The position numbers were made by a program, and so were the translations under genes. Source: Bacteroidetes bacterium MED-G13 (GTDB lineage: Bacteria; Bacteroidota; Bacteroidia; Flavobacteriales; Flavobacteriaceae). Taken from it: a stretch of DNA of 64,000 bases. The first letter of the stretch is position 1; each line of letters begins with the position of its first letter. Location: positions 1 to 64,000 of the forward strand of contig NTKO01000002.1 in assembly GCA_002457735.1 (NCBI GenBank). The letters run 5' to 3'. Positions 50,700 through 60,160 of this stretch are shown in pieces. The notes below the pieces were generated by a model that had not been told where the DNA came from, did no database searches, and saw nothing but the letters and a program-made list of their open reading frames with translations.

Positions 50700-51572
50700 A
50701 TGAATCTTGTTAGTAGCTGTCAATCTTTTGAAGTTGAAGTAGAAGAAAATTTTTTTGTTGTAAAAAATGAAAATCAAGAAAAAAATAATTTAAACTACAG
50801 AAAAACTATTGATAATAGTTTTATCCAATTCCATTTTGCTTTGTCAGGCAACTCTGTTTTTAAATTCAGTGTTTTTTATAAAATGGAAGTTAAAAATGGG
50901 GATTATGTTGTTCTTTATAATCCAAACAAAAATTTACCTGTTAATATTACTGTTAATCAAAACTCAACTCTATTTTCAATTTTTATTTCTATAAAAAAAT
51001 TTCATAAGCTTTTTTCTGAAGATGCAGATAATATTCATTTTTTAAAAGATGAAAATATTTCCGAAAAGTATTATCACAAGAGTAATATTCCAAATTCAAC
51101 CTTACTAATTTTAAATGAATTAAAACGATTTGATAATAATAGCTCGACAAAAAAACTTTTTTTGAAAGCCAAGATATATGAATTATTTAGTTATATATTC
51201 AATAAAAACAGAGATCTTAATGTAGAGCAATGCCCCTATTTAAATAATGAAGAAAACTTTAAAAAAATCAAAAAAGCTAAAGAAATAGTTATCGAGAATA
51301 TGACAAATCCGCCTACGTTAAAAGATTTATCTTTTGAAATTGATTTAAGTCTAAAAAAATTAAAAGAAGGATTTAAAAAAATATACGGTAAACCTGTTTA
51401 CCAGTTTTTACTGGAACACAAAATGGAGTTAGCTAAAAAATTGCTTTCAGATAGCAAAAACAATGTTAATGAAGTAAGTTTGAAACTTGGATACAGTACT
51501 GCAAGTCATTTTATTGCAGCTTTTAAAAATAGATTTGGAGTTACCCCAAAGATGTTTAAAAAAAATTATTGA
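50700..51572 (+). CDS. AraC-family transcriptional regulator
   Basis: C-terminal NPPTLKDLSFEIDLSLKKLKEGFKKIYGKPVYQFLLEHKMELAKKLLSDSKNNVNEVSLKLGYSTASHFIAAFKNRFGVTPKMFKK. Confidence 0.95.
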   Translation: MNLVSSCQSFEVEVEENFFVVKNENQEKNNLNYRKTIDNSFIQFHFALSGNSVFKFSVFYKMEVKNGDYVVLYNPNKNLPVNITVNQNSTLFSIFISIKKFHKLFSEDADNIHFLKDENISEKYYHKSNIPNSTLLILNELKRFDNNSSTKKLFLKAKIYELFSYIFNKNRDLNVEQCPYLNNEENFKKIKKAKEIVIENMTNPPTLKDLSFEIDLSLKKLKEGFKKIYGKPVYQFLLEHKMELAKKLLSDSKNNVNEVSLKLGYSTASHFIAAFKNRFGVTPKMFKKNY

Positions 51573-51577
51573 AAATA

Positions 51578-51662
51578 GCGCACGTGGCGGAATTGGTAGA
51601 CGCGTTAGGTTGAGGGCCTAATAACCAAATTGGTTGTGGAAGTTCGAGTCTTCTCGTGCGCA
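51578..51662 (+). tRNA. tRNA-Leu (anticodon GAG)
   Basis: GCGCACG...CGTGCGC acceptor stem, long variable arm, anticodon loop TTGAGGG, T-loop GTTCGAGTC; CCA not encoded. Confidence 0.96.
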
Positions 51663-51676
51663 CATTAAAAAATTAA

Positions 51677-53143
51677 ATGAAGAAAAAGAAGAATATTTTT
51701 ATAATTGGATCAGGATTTTCATCTCTCTCAGCTGCATGTTATTTAGCAAAAGAAGGAAATAACGTAACAGTGTTTGAAAAGAATAACTCCCTAGGTGGCA
51801 GGGCCCGACAATTTAAAGAAGATGGCTTTACGTTTGATATGGGGCCTAGTTGGTATTGGATGCCTGGGGTTTTTGAGAAATTTTTTAGTGATTTTGGAAA
51901 AAAAGTATCTGATTACTATAAACTTAAAAAATTAAATCCTGCATATAGGGTTATTTTTGGTAAAAATAACTTTGTTGATATTGCCGATAATCTAGAAAAG
52001 ATTTGTGAAGAATTTGAAAAAATTGAAGTAGGTTCAGGAAAAAAATTAAAAAACTATTTAAAAATTGCTAAAGAAAATTATGAGCTAGGTGTTGAAGACA
52101 TGCTTTATAAGATGCCTGGAAAATCTCCTTTGGAGTTAGTTTCATTTAAAACAATTAAAAAAATTAGATTCTTTTTATCGAATATTAAAAAGGATGTTAG
52201 AAAAGATTTTAAGGATCCCAGGCTTAGATCAATATTAGAATTTCCGGTATTGTTTTTAGGTGCTAAAGCTTCCAATACCCCGTCTTTCTACAACTTTATG
52301 AACTTCGCTGATTTTGGTTTGGGAACCTTTCAATCAGAAAATGGATTTTATGATTTAGTCAAGGCAATGGTTGAGCTTGGCAGAAGCTTGGGAGTGAAAT
52401 ATTTAACAAATCAATCTGTTAATAAAATTATAGTTCAAAATAAAAAAGTTGAAAAACTTTTAGTTAACGAAAAAGAATTCATTTGTGATATTCTTATCTC
52501 TGGCGCTGATTATAACCATACCGAATCGTTACTTGAAGAAAAATATCGACAATACAAACCAAAATATTGGAAACGAAAAGTATTTGCTCCATCATCCTTA
52601 CTTTTTTATGTAGGTTTTAATAAAAAATTAAAAAATGTAAAACACCACAATCTAATCTTTGATACTGATTTTGAAATGCATGCTAGTGAAATTTATGAGA
52701 ATCCTATCTGGCCAACTGACCCCTTATTTTATGCAAATTTTACCTCAAAAACCAATCCTAAAACAGCACCTCAGGGATATGAAAATGGATTTTTCTTAAT
52801 TCCGATTGCCATTAACCTTAGTGATACTGATGAAATCAGAAAAAAATATTTTGATTTCATAATAAGAAAATTGGAGTTATATACTGGACAAAAATTAAAG
52901 AATTCAATAGTTTACAAGAAAAGCTTCTGTGTTAATGATTTCAAGAAAGAGTATAACTCATACGGTGGAAATGCATATGGATTAGCTAACACCTTAATGC
53001 AAACAGCCTTTTTAAGACCTAAAATTAAAAGCAAATTGGTGAAAAACTTGTATTTTTGTGGTCAATTAACAGTACCTGGCCCTGGAGTCCCACCGGCTGT
53101 TGTCTCTGGAGAACTTGTGGCTGGCCTAATTAGTAAAATTTGA
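51677..53143 (+). CDS. crtI: Phytoene desaturase
   Basis: FIIGSGFSSLSAACYLAKEGNNVTVFEKNNSLGGRARQFKEDGFTFDMGPSWYWMP; C-terminal LYFCGQLTVPGPGVPPAVVSGE. Confidence 0.96.
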   Translation: MKKKKNIFIIGSGFSSLSAACYLAKEGNNVTVFEKNNSLGGRARQFKEDGFTFDMGPSWYWMPGVFEKFFSDFGKKVSDYYKLKKLNPAYRVIFGKNNFVDIADNLEKICEEFEKIEVGSGKKLKNYLKIAKENYELGVEDMLYKMPGKSPLELVSFKTIKKIRFFLSNIKKDVRKDFKDPRLRSILEFPVLFLGAKASNTPSFYNFMNFADFGLGTFQSENGFYDLVKAMVELGRSLGVKYLTNQSVNKIIVQNKKVEKLLVNEKEFICDILISGADYNHTESLLEEKYRQYKPKYWKRKVFAPSSLLFYVGFNKKLKNVKHHNLIFDTDFEMHASEIYENPIWPTDPLFYANFTSKTNPKTAPQGYENGFFLIPIAINLSDTDEIRKKYFDFIIRKLELYTGQKLKNSIVYKKSFCVNDFKKEYNSYGGNAYGLANTLMQTAFLRPKIKSKLVKNLYFCGQLTVPGPGVPPAVVSGELVAGLISKI

Positions 53144-53148
53144 TATTA

Positions 53149-53156
53149 TATTTTTG
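53149..53156 (+). promoter_or_regulatory. -7 promoter element (TATTTTTG) between crtI and crtB
   Basis: Matches TAnnTTTG, 27 nt before the crtB ATG. Confidence 0.35.
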
Positions 53157-53182
53157 TAAATTGAAATCATTAATTTGAGCAA

Positions 53183-54022
53183 ATGAAAGAAATATTTGAT
53201 AAGGTTTCATATGAGTGTAGTGAAAGAGTTACAAAAACTTACAGCACATCCTTTTCAATGGCTACTAAACTTTTGTCAAAAGCAATAAGAAAAGATATTT
53301 ATAACATATATGGCTTTGTTAGATTTGCTGACGAAATCGTTGATTCATTCCATAGTTATAATAAATCTGAATTATTTAATTCTTTCTGTCAAGATCTTGA
53401 TAAGGCTTTATTAAATAAAATTAGTCTTAATCCTATTCTTAACTCTTTTCAGCATACTTTTCATAAATATTCTATTGATAGAGATTTAGTTGAATCATTT
53501 ATGAAAAGTATGAAAATGGACTTGAAAAAGAAAAAATATTCTTCCGTTAAAGAGTATAAAGAATACATCTATGGATCGGCAGATGTTGTTGGTTTAATGT
53601 GTTTAAAGGTTTTTGTTCAAGGAAATGATGAACAATATAAAAAACTTAAAAAAAATGCAATGAAACTTGGATCAGCTTTTCAGAAAGTAAATTTTTTAAG
53701 GGATATAAAAGCTGATCAGCAAAATTTAAAAAGATCATACTTCCCAAATACTCAATTTAATAAATTAAGTGAATCAGAAAAAAATGAGATAGTTAACGAA
53801 ATTGAAGACGATTTTAGAATTGGACTACAGGGTATTAAAGAACTACCCATTGTTGCAAAATTTGGTGTCTTTATTGCATACAGATATTATAACCAATTAT
53901 TAAAAAAATTAAAAAAAACACCTGCTAGAGAAATTATTAATCAAAGAATTAGGGTGCCAAACTTAAAAAAACTTGAACTTTTAACCAGAAGTTATGTCAA
54001 ATATCAACTAAACCTTTTGTAA
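53183..54022 (+). CDS. crtB: Phytoene synthase
   Basis: IYGFVRFADEIVDSFH (aspartate-rich), AFQKVNFLRDIKADQQNLKRSYFP. Confidence 0.96.
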   Translation: MKEIFDKVSYECSERVTKTYSTSFSMATKLLSKAIRKDIYNIYGFVRFADEIVDSFHSYNKSELFNSFCQDLDKALLNKISLNPILNSFQHTFHKYSIDRDLVESFMKSMKMDLKKKKYSSVKEYKEYIYGSADVVGLMCLKVFVQGNDEQYKKLKKNAMKLGSAFQKVNFLRDIKADQQNLKRSYFPNTQFNKLSESEKNEIVNEIEDDFRIGLQGIKELPIVAKFGVFIAYRYYNQLLKKLKKTPAREIINQRIRVPNLKKLELLTRSYVKYQLNLL

Positions 54023-54478
54023 ATGGAAGAAATTAAAATAGCAATAGTATTTATATTAACTTTTCTATTTATGGAGTTTATGGCTTGGTTTTCTCACAAA
54101 TTCATAATGCATGGTTTTTTATGGTCACTTCATAAAGATCATCACAACCAAAATCTTAAAAAATCTTGGTGGGAAAGAAATGATTTATTTTTTGTCTTTT
54201 ATGCTGTAGTAAGTATGAGTTTTTTCTATTCACAAGTTGAGCTTGGGTTTAAATTTGGGTTTGCTATAGGATTTGGAATTATGGCTTATGGTTTAACGTA
54301 CTTTATAGTCCATGATATATTCATTCACCAACGTTTTAAATTTCTTAGAAAAGCAAATAATTGGTATGCTAAAGGGGTTCGCAAAGCTCACAAAATTCAT
54401 CATGCAAATATAAAAAAAGATGGAGGTGAAAGCTTTGGAATGTTATTTCCACCACTAAAGTATTTTAAAGATAAGTAA
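54023..54478 (+). CDS. crtZ: Beta-carotene hydroxylase
   Basis: His-box motifs HKFIMHGFLWSLHKDHH, HDIFIHQRF, HKIHHAN. Confidence 0.95.
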   Translation: MEEIKIAIVFILTFLFMEFMAWFSHKFIMHGFLWSLHKDHHNQNLKKSWWERNDLFFVFYAVVSMSFFYSQVELGFKFGFAIGFGIMAYGLTYFIVHDIFIHQRFKFLRKANNWYAKGVRKAHKIHHANIKKDGGESFGMLFPPLKYFKDK

Positions 54479-55646
54479 GCCTAAAAAAATAAACGTCAAG
54501 CTATTTGATTATATCATAGTTGGTGGTGGTCTCTCGGGACTTCATTTATCTTATTTCTTAATAAAAGATAAATATTTTAAGAATCACTCAATTTTAATTT
54601 TAGAAAAGGATAAACCCAAAAATAAAGACCATTACTTTTCATACTGGGAATCAGGTCATGGTAATTGGGATTCTATTTTAAAAAATAAATGGAATAAAGG
54701 GGAATTTTTTTCTAAACTTGGAAAAATTCAAATGGATTTTTCAAATTACAACTATAAAACCTTAAGCTCACTTAAGTTTAGAAAATTTGTAATTGAAAGT
54801 GTAAATAAACAAAGAAAATTTAAATTCATAAATGATGTAGTCTTAAATATTCGAGAAGAAAAGAATAAAGTTATAGTTGTAGGAAATAAAAAAAATTATT
54901 TAGCAAAGCATGTTTTCGATTCTAGGTTATCTGAAAAAAATTTTAATGAGATTAAACATCACACATATCTAAAACAACATTTTGTTGGATGGGTTATAAA
55001 AACAAATAAAAAAATATTTAACAAAAATTCATTTGTTTTTATGGACTATCGAATTAGGGATAAAAAAAGTACAGCATTTACATATGTTTTACCCTTTAAA
55101 AAGGACGAAGCTTTAATCGAGCATACTTATTTTTCTAAAAATGAATGCGATAAAAAAGTTTATGAAAAATATATTATTGAATATTTGAAAAAATATTATA
55201 GTGACACAAGTTATGAGATAATAAAATCTGAATTTGGAACAATCCCAATGACAACATATCCTTTTTATAAAAAGTCAACAAAAAATATTACTAAAATTGG
55301 AACTGTAGGCGGTTGGGTAAAAGCTTCAACAGGATATTCATTTAAAAATTGCGAAAAATATTCTTTAAAAATTATTGACAACATAAAAAAGGGAAAAGCT
55401 TTAAGAATAATTCCAAAAAAAAGATACTATTTTTTAGATAAAATTCTTTTAGGAGTTCTCTCTAAATATAACAATAGAGGAGAAACTATATTCTATAGAT
55501 TGATAAAAAGAAATTCTACAAAAAAAATATTACAATTTTTAGATGAAGAGAGTAAACCATTAGATATTTTAAAAATAATCTTCTCCATGCGATCAATACA
55601 CTTTATTTTAATTTTTTTCAAAAGCTTGTTTAAGAAAGCTCTATAA
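54471..55646 (+). CDS. crtY: Lycopene cyclase; apparent AUA start at 54471 or 54489
   Basis: [39 protein letters not shown]...[14 protein letters not shown]...[11 protein letters not shown]. The N-terminal FAD motif lies upstream of the track start (54732), with no ATG/GTG/TTG in that 5' part. Confidence 0.92.
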   Translation: MSKPKKINVKLFDYIIVGGGLSGLHLSYFLIKDKYFKNHSILILEKDKPKNKDHYFSYWESGHGNWDSILKNKWNKGEFFSKLGKIQMDFSNYNYKTLSSLKFRKFVIESVNKQRKFKFINDVVLNIREEKNKVIVVGNKKNYLAKHVFDSRLSEKNFNEIKHHTYLKQHFVGWVIKTNKKIFNKNSFVFMDYRIRDKKSTAFTYVLPFKKDEALIEHTYFSKNECDKKVYEKYIIEYLKKYYSDTSYEIIKSEFGTIPMTTYPFYKKSTKNITKIGTVGGWVKASTGYSFKNCEKYSLKIIDNIKKGKALRIIPKKRYYFLDKILLGVLSKYNNRGETIFYRLIKRNSTKKILQFLDEESKPLDILKIIFSMRSIHFILIFFKSLFKKAL

Positions 55647-57899
55647 ATTCTCTTTTTTTATAAGATTTAATGCTGATCCCTCATCATACCACTTAATTTG
55701 TGACTGGTTGTACGTATGATTTAAATTAACAATATCAATTGTACCATCTGAGTGCTTAAGTTCAATAGTTAATTGTTTTGAAGGAAAAAATTTATCAAGG
55801 TCTAAAAAACTTATAAGATCTTCTTCTTGAACCAGGTCATAGTCAGATTCATTTTGAAAAGTTAGCGCTAACATTCCTTGTTTTTTTAAATTTGTTTCGT
55901 GAATTCTAGCAAAAGATTTTACAATAACAGCACAAACTCCAAGATGTCTTGGCTCCATAGCAGCATGTTCTCTTGATGATCCTTCACCATAATTATGATC
56001 TCCAACAACAATTGTTCTGATATTATTTGCTTTGTAATCTCTTTGAGTATCAGGAACACCACCATAATCACCAGTAAGGTGATTTTTAATGAAATTAGTT
56101 TTCATATTAAAACTATTAACTGCTCCAATTAAACAATTATTAGAAATATTATCTAAATGACCTCGATATCTTAACCAAGGACCAGCCATTGATATGTGAT
56201 CCGTTGTACATTTCCCGTGAGCTTTAATAAGTAGTCTAGCATCATTAATTTTTCTACCAACTGGTTTAAAAGGGTCTAATAATTGTAATCTGTCAGATTT
56301 TGGATTTACTGAAATATTTACGTCATTACCATCATCTTTTGGCTCAATATAGCCTGAATCCTTACAATCAAAACCGTTAGATGGAAGCTCTACTCCTACA
56401 GGTGGATCTAAAGTTACCTCTTGACCATTTTGATTTGTTAGAGTATCCTTTGTTGGGTCAAAATCTAATTTGCCAGCTATTGCTATCGCAGCTACAATTT
56501 CTGGAGATCCAACAAATGCATGAGTATTTGGATTTCCGTCTGCTCTTTTTGAAAAATTTCTGTTAAATGAATGAACAATAGTGTTTTTTTCTTGACCCTT
56601 TAAATCACTTCGATCCCATTGGCCAATACAAGGACCACATGCATTTGTAAAAATAGTTGCATTTAGGTCTTCAAAAATTTTAAGAATACCATCTCTCTCA
56701 GCGGTATATCTAACCTGCTCAGAACCAGGGTTTATTCCAAAATCAGATTTTGTAATTAATTTTTTTTCAATGGCCTGTTTCGCAATTGATGCAGCTCTTG
56801 TTAAATCCTCGTAAGAGGAATTCGTACAAGAACCTATCAGCCCCCAATCAACTTTTAATGGCCAATTATTTTCTCTTGCCTTGTCTCCAATCTCAGAAAC
56901 TGGAGTAGCTAAATCAGGTGTAAAAGGACCGTTGAGGTGTGGTTTGAGATTAGTAAGATTAATTTCAATTACCTGATCAAAATATTTATTGGGAGAATCA
57001 TAAACTTCTGAATCAGCAGTCAAATATTCTTTTATTTTATTTGCTTCATGCGCAACATCAATACGGCCAGTTGCTTTAAGATATCTTTCCATAGATTCAT
57101 CATATCCAAAAGTAGATGTGGTCGCGCCCACCTCTGCACCCATATTACATATGGTTCCTTTACCTGTGCAAGAAAGTGCTTTGGCTCCAGGACCAAAATA
57201 CTCAATTATACAACCTGTACCCCCTTTGACGGTAAGAATACCTGCAACTTTTAATATAACATCTTTTGCAGATGTCCATCCGTTTAATTCACCTGTTAAC
57301 TTAACCCCTATAATTTTGGGAAATTTTAATTCCCATGGCATACCTGCCATAACATCAACAGCATCAGCGCCTCCTACTCCAATTGCTATCATTCCCAATC
57401 CACCAGCATTTACTGTATGAGAATCGGTTCCAATCATCATTCCACCAGGAAAAGCATAGTTTTCTAAAACTACCTGATGTATTATACCAGCACCTGGTTT
57501 CCAAAAACCAATACCATACTTATTGGATACATCTTTCAAAAAATCAAATACTTCACTACTAACTTTATTTGCATGTTGTAAATCTTTTTTTGCTCCGATT
57601 TTTGCTTGAATTAAGTGATCACAGTGAACAGTAGTAGGTACAGCTACTCTGGGCTTACCAGCCTGCATAAACTGAAGCAAAGCCATCTGAGCAGTAGCAT
57701 CTTGACAAGCGATTCTGTCAGGCTTAAAATCAACGTAATCAACTGATCTTTTAAATTCAACTATTTGGTTACTCCACAGGTGAGAATACAAAATTTTCTC
57801 AGAAAGTGTAAGTGGCTTTTCTATTAACTTTTTAGCTTCATCAACTTTCTTTACAATTCTTGAATAAACTTCTTTTATTACATTAAAATCAAAAGCCAT
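55641..57899 (-). CDS. Aconitate hydratase (mitochondrial-type)
   Basis: [78 protein letters not shown]. Confidence 0.97.
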   Translation of the reverse strand: MAFDFNVIKEVYSRIVKKVDEAKKLIEKPLTLSEKILYSHLWSNQIVEFKRSVDYVDFKPDRIACQDATAQMALLQFMQAGKPRVAVPTTVHCDHLIQAKIGAKKDLQHANKVSSEVFDFLKDVSNKYGIGFWKPGAGIIHQVVLENYAFPGGMMIGTDSHTVNAGGLGMIAIGVGGADAVDVMAGMPWELKFPKIIGVKLTGELNGWTSAKDVILKVAGILTVKGGTGCIIEYFGPGAKALSCTGKGTICNMGAEVGATTSTFGYDESMERYLKATGRIDVAHEANKIKEYLTADSEVYDSPNKYFDQVIEINLTNLKPHLNGPFTPDLATPVSEIGDKARENNWPLKVDWGLIGSCTNSSYEDLTRAASIAKQAIEKKLITKSDFGINPGSEQVRYTAERDGILKIFEDLNATIFTNACGPCIGQWDRSDLKGQEKNTIVHSFNRNFSKRADGNPNTHAFVGSPEIVAAIAIAGKLDFDPTKDTLTNQNGQEVTLDPPVGVELPSNGFDCKDSGYIEPKDDGNDVNISVNPKSDRLQLLDPFKPVGRKINDARLLIKAHGKCTTDHISMAGPWLRYRGHLDNISNNCLIGAVNSFNMKTNFIKNHLTGDYGGVPDTQRDYKANNIRTIVVGDHNYGEGSSREHAAMEPRHLGVCAVIVKSFARIHETNLKKQGMLALTFQNESDYDLVQEEDLISFLDLDKFFPSKQLTIELKHSDGTIDIVNLNHTYNQSQIKWYDEGSALNLIKKENL

Positions 57900-57972
57900 T
57901 TATTATTACTTTAGGTTAGTTAACTATGACAAAATTAAAAAAATTTGAGCAGTAAAATTGAAAAAATAAGTG

Positions 57973-59352
57973 CTAATTCTTTAGCCAATTACTAAAAAAT
58001 TCACAATCCTTAAAATCATTACTTATCTTAATATATGTGTCATTTATTTTTTTTGCTTGCCAATTTTCAATCTCTTTTAGTTGTTTATTCTGGAGAGCCA
58101 GTTTTTGGATCTTTATATAATCTTTAGAAAAATCGGCAACATGCTCATCATATCGATTAGAAACAGTTAAAATTTTGAATTTAATTCTATTTATTCTGTC
58201 TTCATCTTGAAATACTGAGCTAATCTCTCTTTCTTTTAAATTTGCAATCTGAGAATATAATTCAGGATCCATTTTAGTTAATTCAAAACTATAATCTTGG
58301 GTCTCTGGATTAATCAGCAAACCCCCATCATTTTTTGTTTCAACTTCATCACTAGCCTCTCTTGCTGCGTCAGAAAAGGATATTTCATCCGTTAAAATCT
58401 TTTCTCTTATTGAATTTATTCTTTCTTTGGCTTGATCTATCTCCTTTTTACTGATTTCAGGTCTTAATAAAATATGTCTAACATCGTATTCCTGACCTCT
58501 AATTTTTTCTAAAAAAATGATATGATAGCCTGCTTCTGTTTCGAAGGGGTCTGAAATTTCTCCTTCAGAAAGAGAAAATGCAACTTCATTGAATTCACGC
58601 ATCATTTGAGATGTTTTTCTATTAATTGAATACTTACCACCCTTACCTCTAGATCCTGGATCTTGACTATATAAAACGGCTTTAGAGATAAAGCTTGCCC
58701 CATTATCAATTACATCAGCCTTAAACTCTTCTAATTTACTTATTACTTTATCTTTTTCTTTTTGAGATACTTTTGGATATACCACAATTTGAGACACTCT
58801 AAGCTCGGTTCCAAATACAGGCCTCTCATTCTTTGGAATTAAATTAAAAAACTGTCTGACTTCTTCGGGTGTTATTTCTATTTCATCAATGATTGATTGT
58901 TGCATTCTCTTTGAGAGCTCAGCACTTCTATTTAATTCAATCATTTCCGACCTCAAATCTTGTTCTGAATCTTTTTTATAATAATCTAATAATTTCTCCA
59001 TTGAACCGATTTGATTTGCAATAGCGTTTATTTGTTGATCAACAAAGGAATTTATTTCCTGCTGATCAACTTCAATACTGTCTTGGATGGCGTGGTGCTG
59101 ATACAACTTATCTTCTAAAAGCTTTCCAAAGACCTGACACTCATTAATATTATCCATTGAAATTCCAGAAACTTTCAGCTGAGTATATTGTTTTTGGATA
59201 TCGGATGATAAAATTAAAAAATCTCCTACCACCGCAGCTACTCCATCAATTTTTTCTCTTTGTTGGGCCTCTAGGGAGAAAGAAGAGACTATAAATAAAA
59301 GAAATATTGTTAATAAATTAAAAAATCTCAAGTTCATTATTTTGTATTGCAT
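57973..59352 (-). CDS. SurA-like periplasmic peptidyl-prolyl isomerase/chaperone
   Basis: SurA_N region (DGVAAVVGDFLILSSDIQKQYTQL) and parvulin domains with GGKYSINRKTSQMMREFNEVAFSLSEGEISDPFETEAGYHIIFLEK. Confidence 0.92.
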   Translation of the reverse strand: MQYKIMNLRFFNLLTIFLLFIVSSFSLEAQQREKIDGVAAVVGDFLILSSDIQKQYTQLKVSGISMDNINECQVFGKLLEDKLYQHHAIQDSIEVDQQEINSFVDQQINAIANQIGSMEKLLDYYKKDSEQDLRSEMIELNRSAELSKRMQQSIIDEIEITPEEVRQFFNLIPKNERPVFGTELRVSQIVVYPKVSQKEKDKVISKLEEFKADVIDNGASFISKAVLYSQDPGSRGKGGKYSINRKTSQMMREFNEVAFSLSEGEISDPFETEAGYHIIFLEKIRGQEYDVRHILLRPEISKKEIDQAKERINSIREKILTDEISFSDAAREASDEVETKNDGGLLINPETQDYSFELTKMDPELYSQIANLKEREISSVFQDEDRINRIKFKILTVSNRYDEHVADFSKDYIKIQKLALQNKQLKEIENWQAKKINDTYIKISNDFKDCEFFSNWLKN

Positions 59353-60154
59353 TTTTTATAAGATCAGCTTTAATCAATTGTGTTAATTTTTTTTTTCTCT
59401 GATTAATTGACATGTATTCAAGAGTTGGAAAAACATAATCAACTGGTGAATAACTGCCAATTTTTTTGAAGTCAAGAACTTTAATTATATATAAATTTAA
59501 AGAATCTTTACTTTGTAAAAAAGAATAATTTTTTAAAGATTTTAATTTTTGTTTGTTTAAAAATGAAAATATTTTTTTTAAATCCTTTTCAGCTATCCAA
59601 CTTTTTGTATCATATGAATAATCTATAAACCTGTAGGAAATTGAATCAAGAAATTTCTGATTATTTTTAAAATTTCTTAGTTTGTTTCTCACATCACCAA
59701 TATCAGAAAAATCTTTTGGTACTTTCAAATATGCAAGTTTAAATATATTATCTTTTAATTTAAACAAGTCAATGTTTTTTTTATACAAGTTTTCAATTTC
59801 AGTTGTATCAATTTCTAAATTAATTGAAGAATTTATTAAAGCATCTAAATATGCTGTTGAATATAACTCAGATTTATAATTTTTAACCAGTTTTTCTAAA
59901 GAATTAAGATCTTGTATAGTAAGATTTAATTTTGCTTTTTCGATAAGAATCTTGTTTACAGCCCATTCATTAATAAGTTTATTAATGATTATTATTGAAT
60001 CTTTATAGTTGGTCTTATTAAATAATTCAGTTAGTTGGCTTTTCTTAAGAATTTGATCCTTAAACTTTGCAATGTTTTGTGAATTATCTTCATTGAAATC
60101 ACTACATGAAAATAAAACTAAAACTAAATAAATATTAAATTTTATCTTTAACAA
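59318..60154 (-). CDS. Lipoprotein related to SurA/PpiC chaperones, parvulin domain degenerate
   Basis: Lipobox LFSCSDFNED, SurA_N-like helical region; no clear parvulin signature; between two PPIase genes. Confidence 0.6.
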   Translation of the reverse strand: MLKIKFNIYLVLVLFSCSDFNEDNSQNIAKFKDQILKKSQLTELFNKTNYKDSIIIINKLINEWAVNKILIEKAKLNLTIQDLNSLEKLVKNYKSELYSTAYLDALINSSINLEIDTTEIENLYKKNIDLFKLKDNIFKLAYLKVPKDFSDIGDVRNKLRNFKNNQKFLDSISYRFIDYSYDTKSWIAEKDLKKIFSFLNKQKLKSLKNYSFLQSKDSLNLYIIKVLDFKKIGSYSPVDYVFPTLEYMSINQRKKKLTQLIKADLIKNAIQNNELEIF

Positions 60155-60160
60155 CTAATT

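Noticed and set aside
57048-57420. ORFs on the + strand opposite aconitase (57048-57254, 57118-57420)
   Set aside because: Antisense shadow ORFs with composition reflecting the coding strand; no family resemblance.
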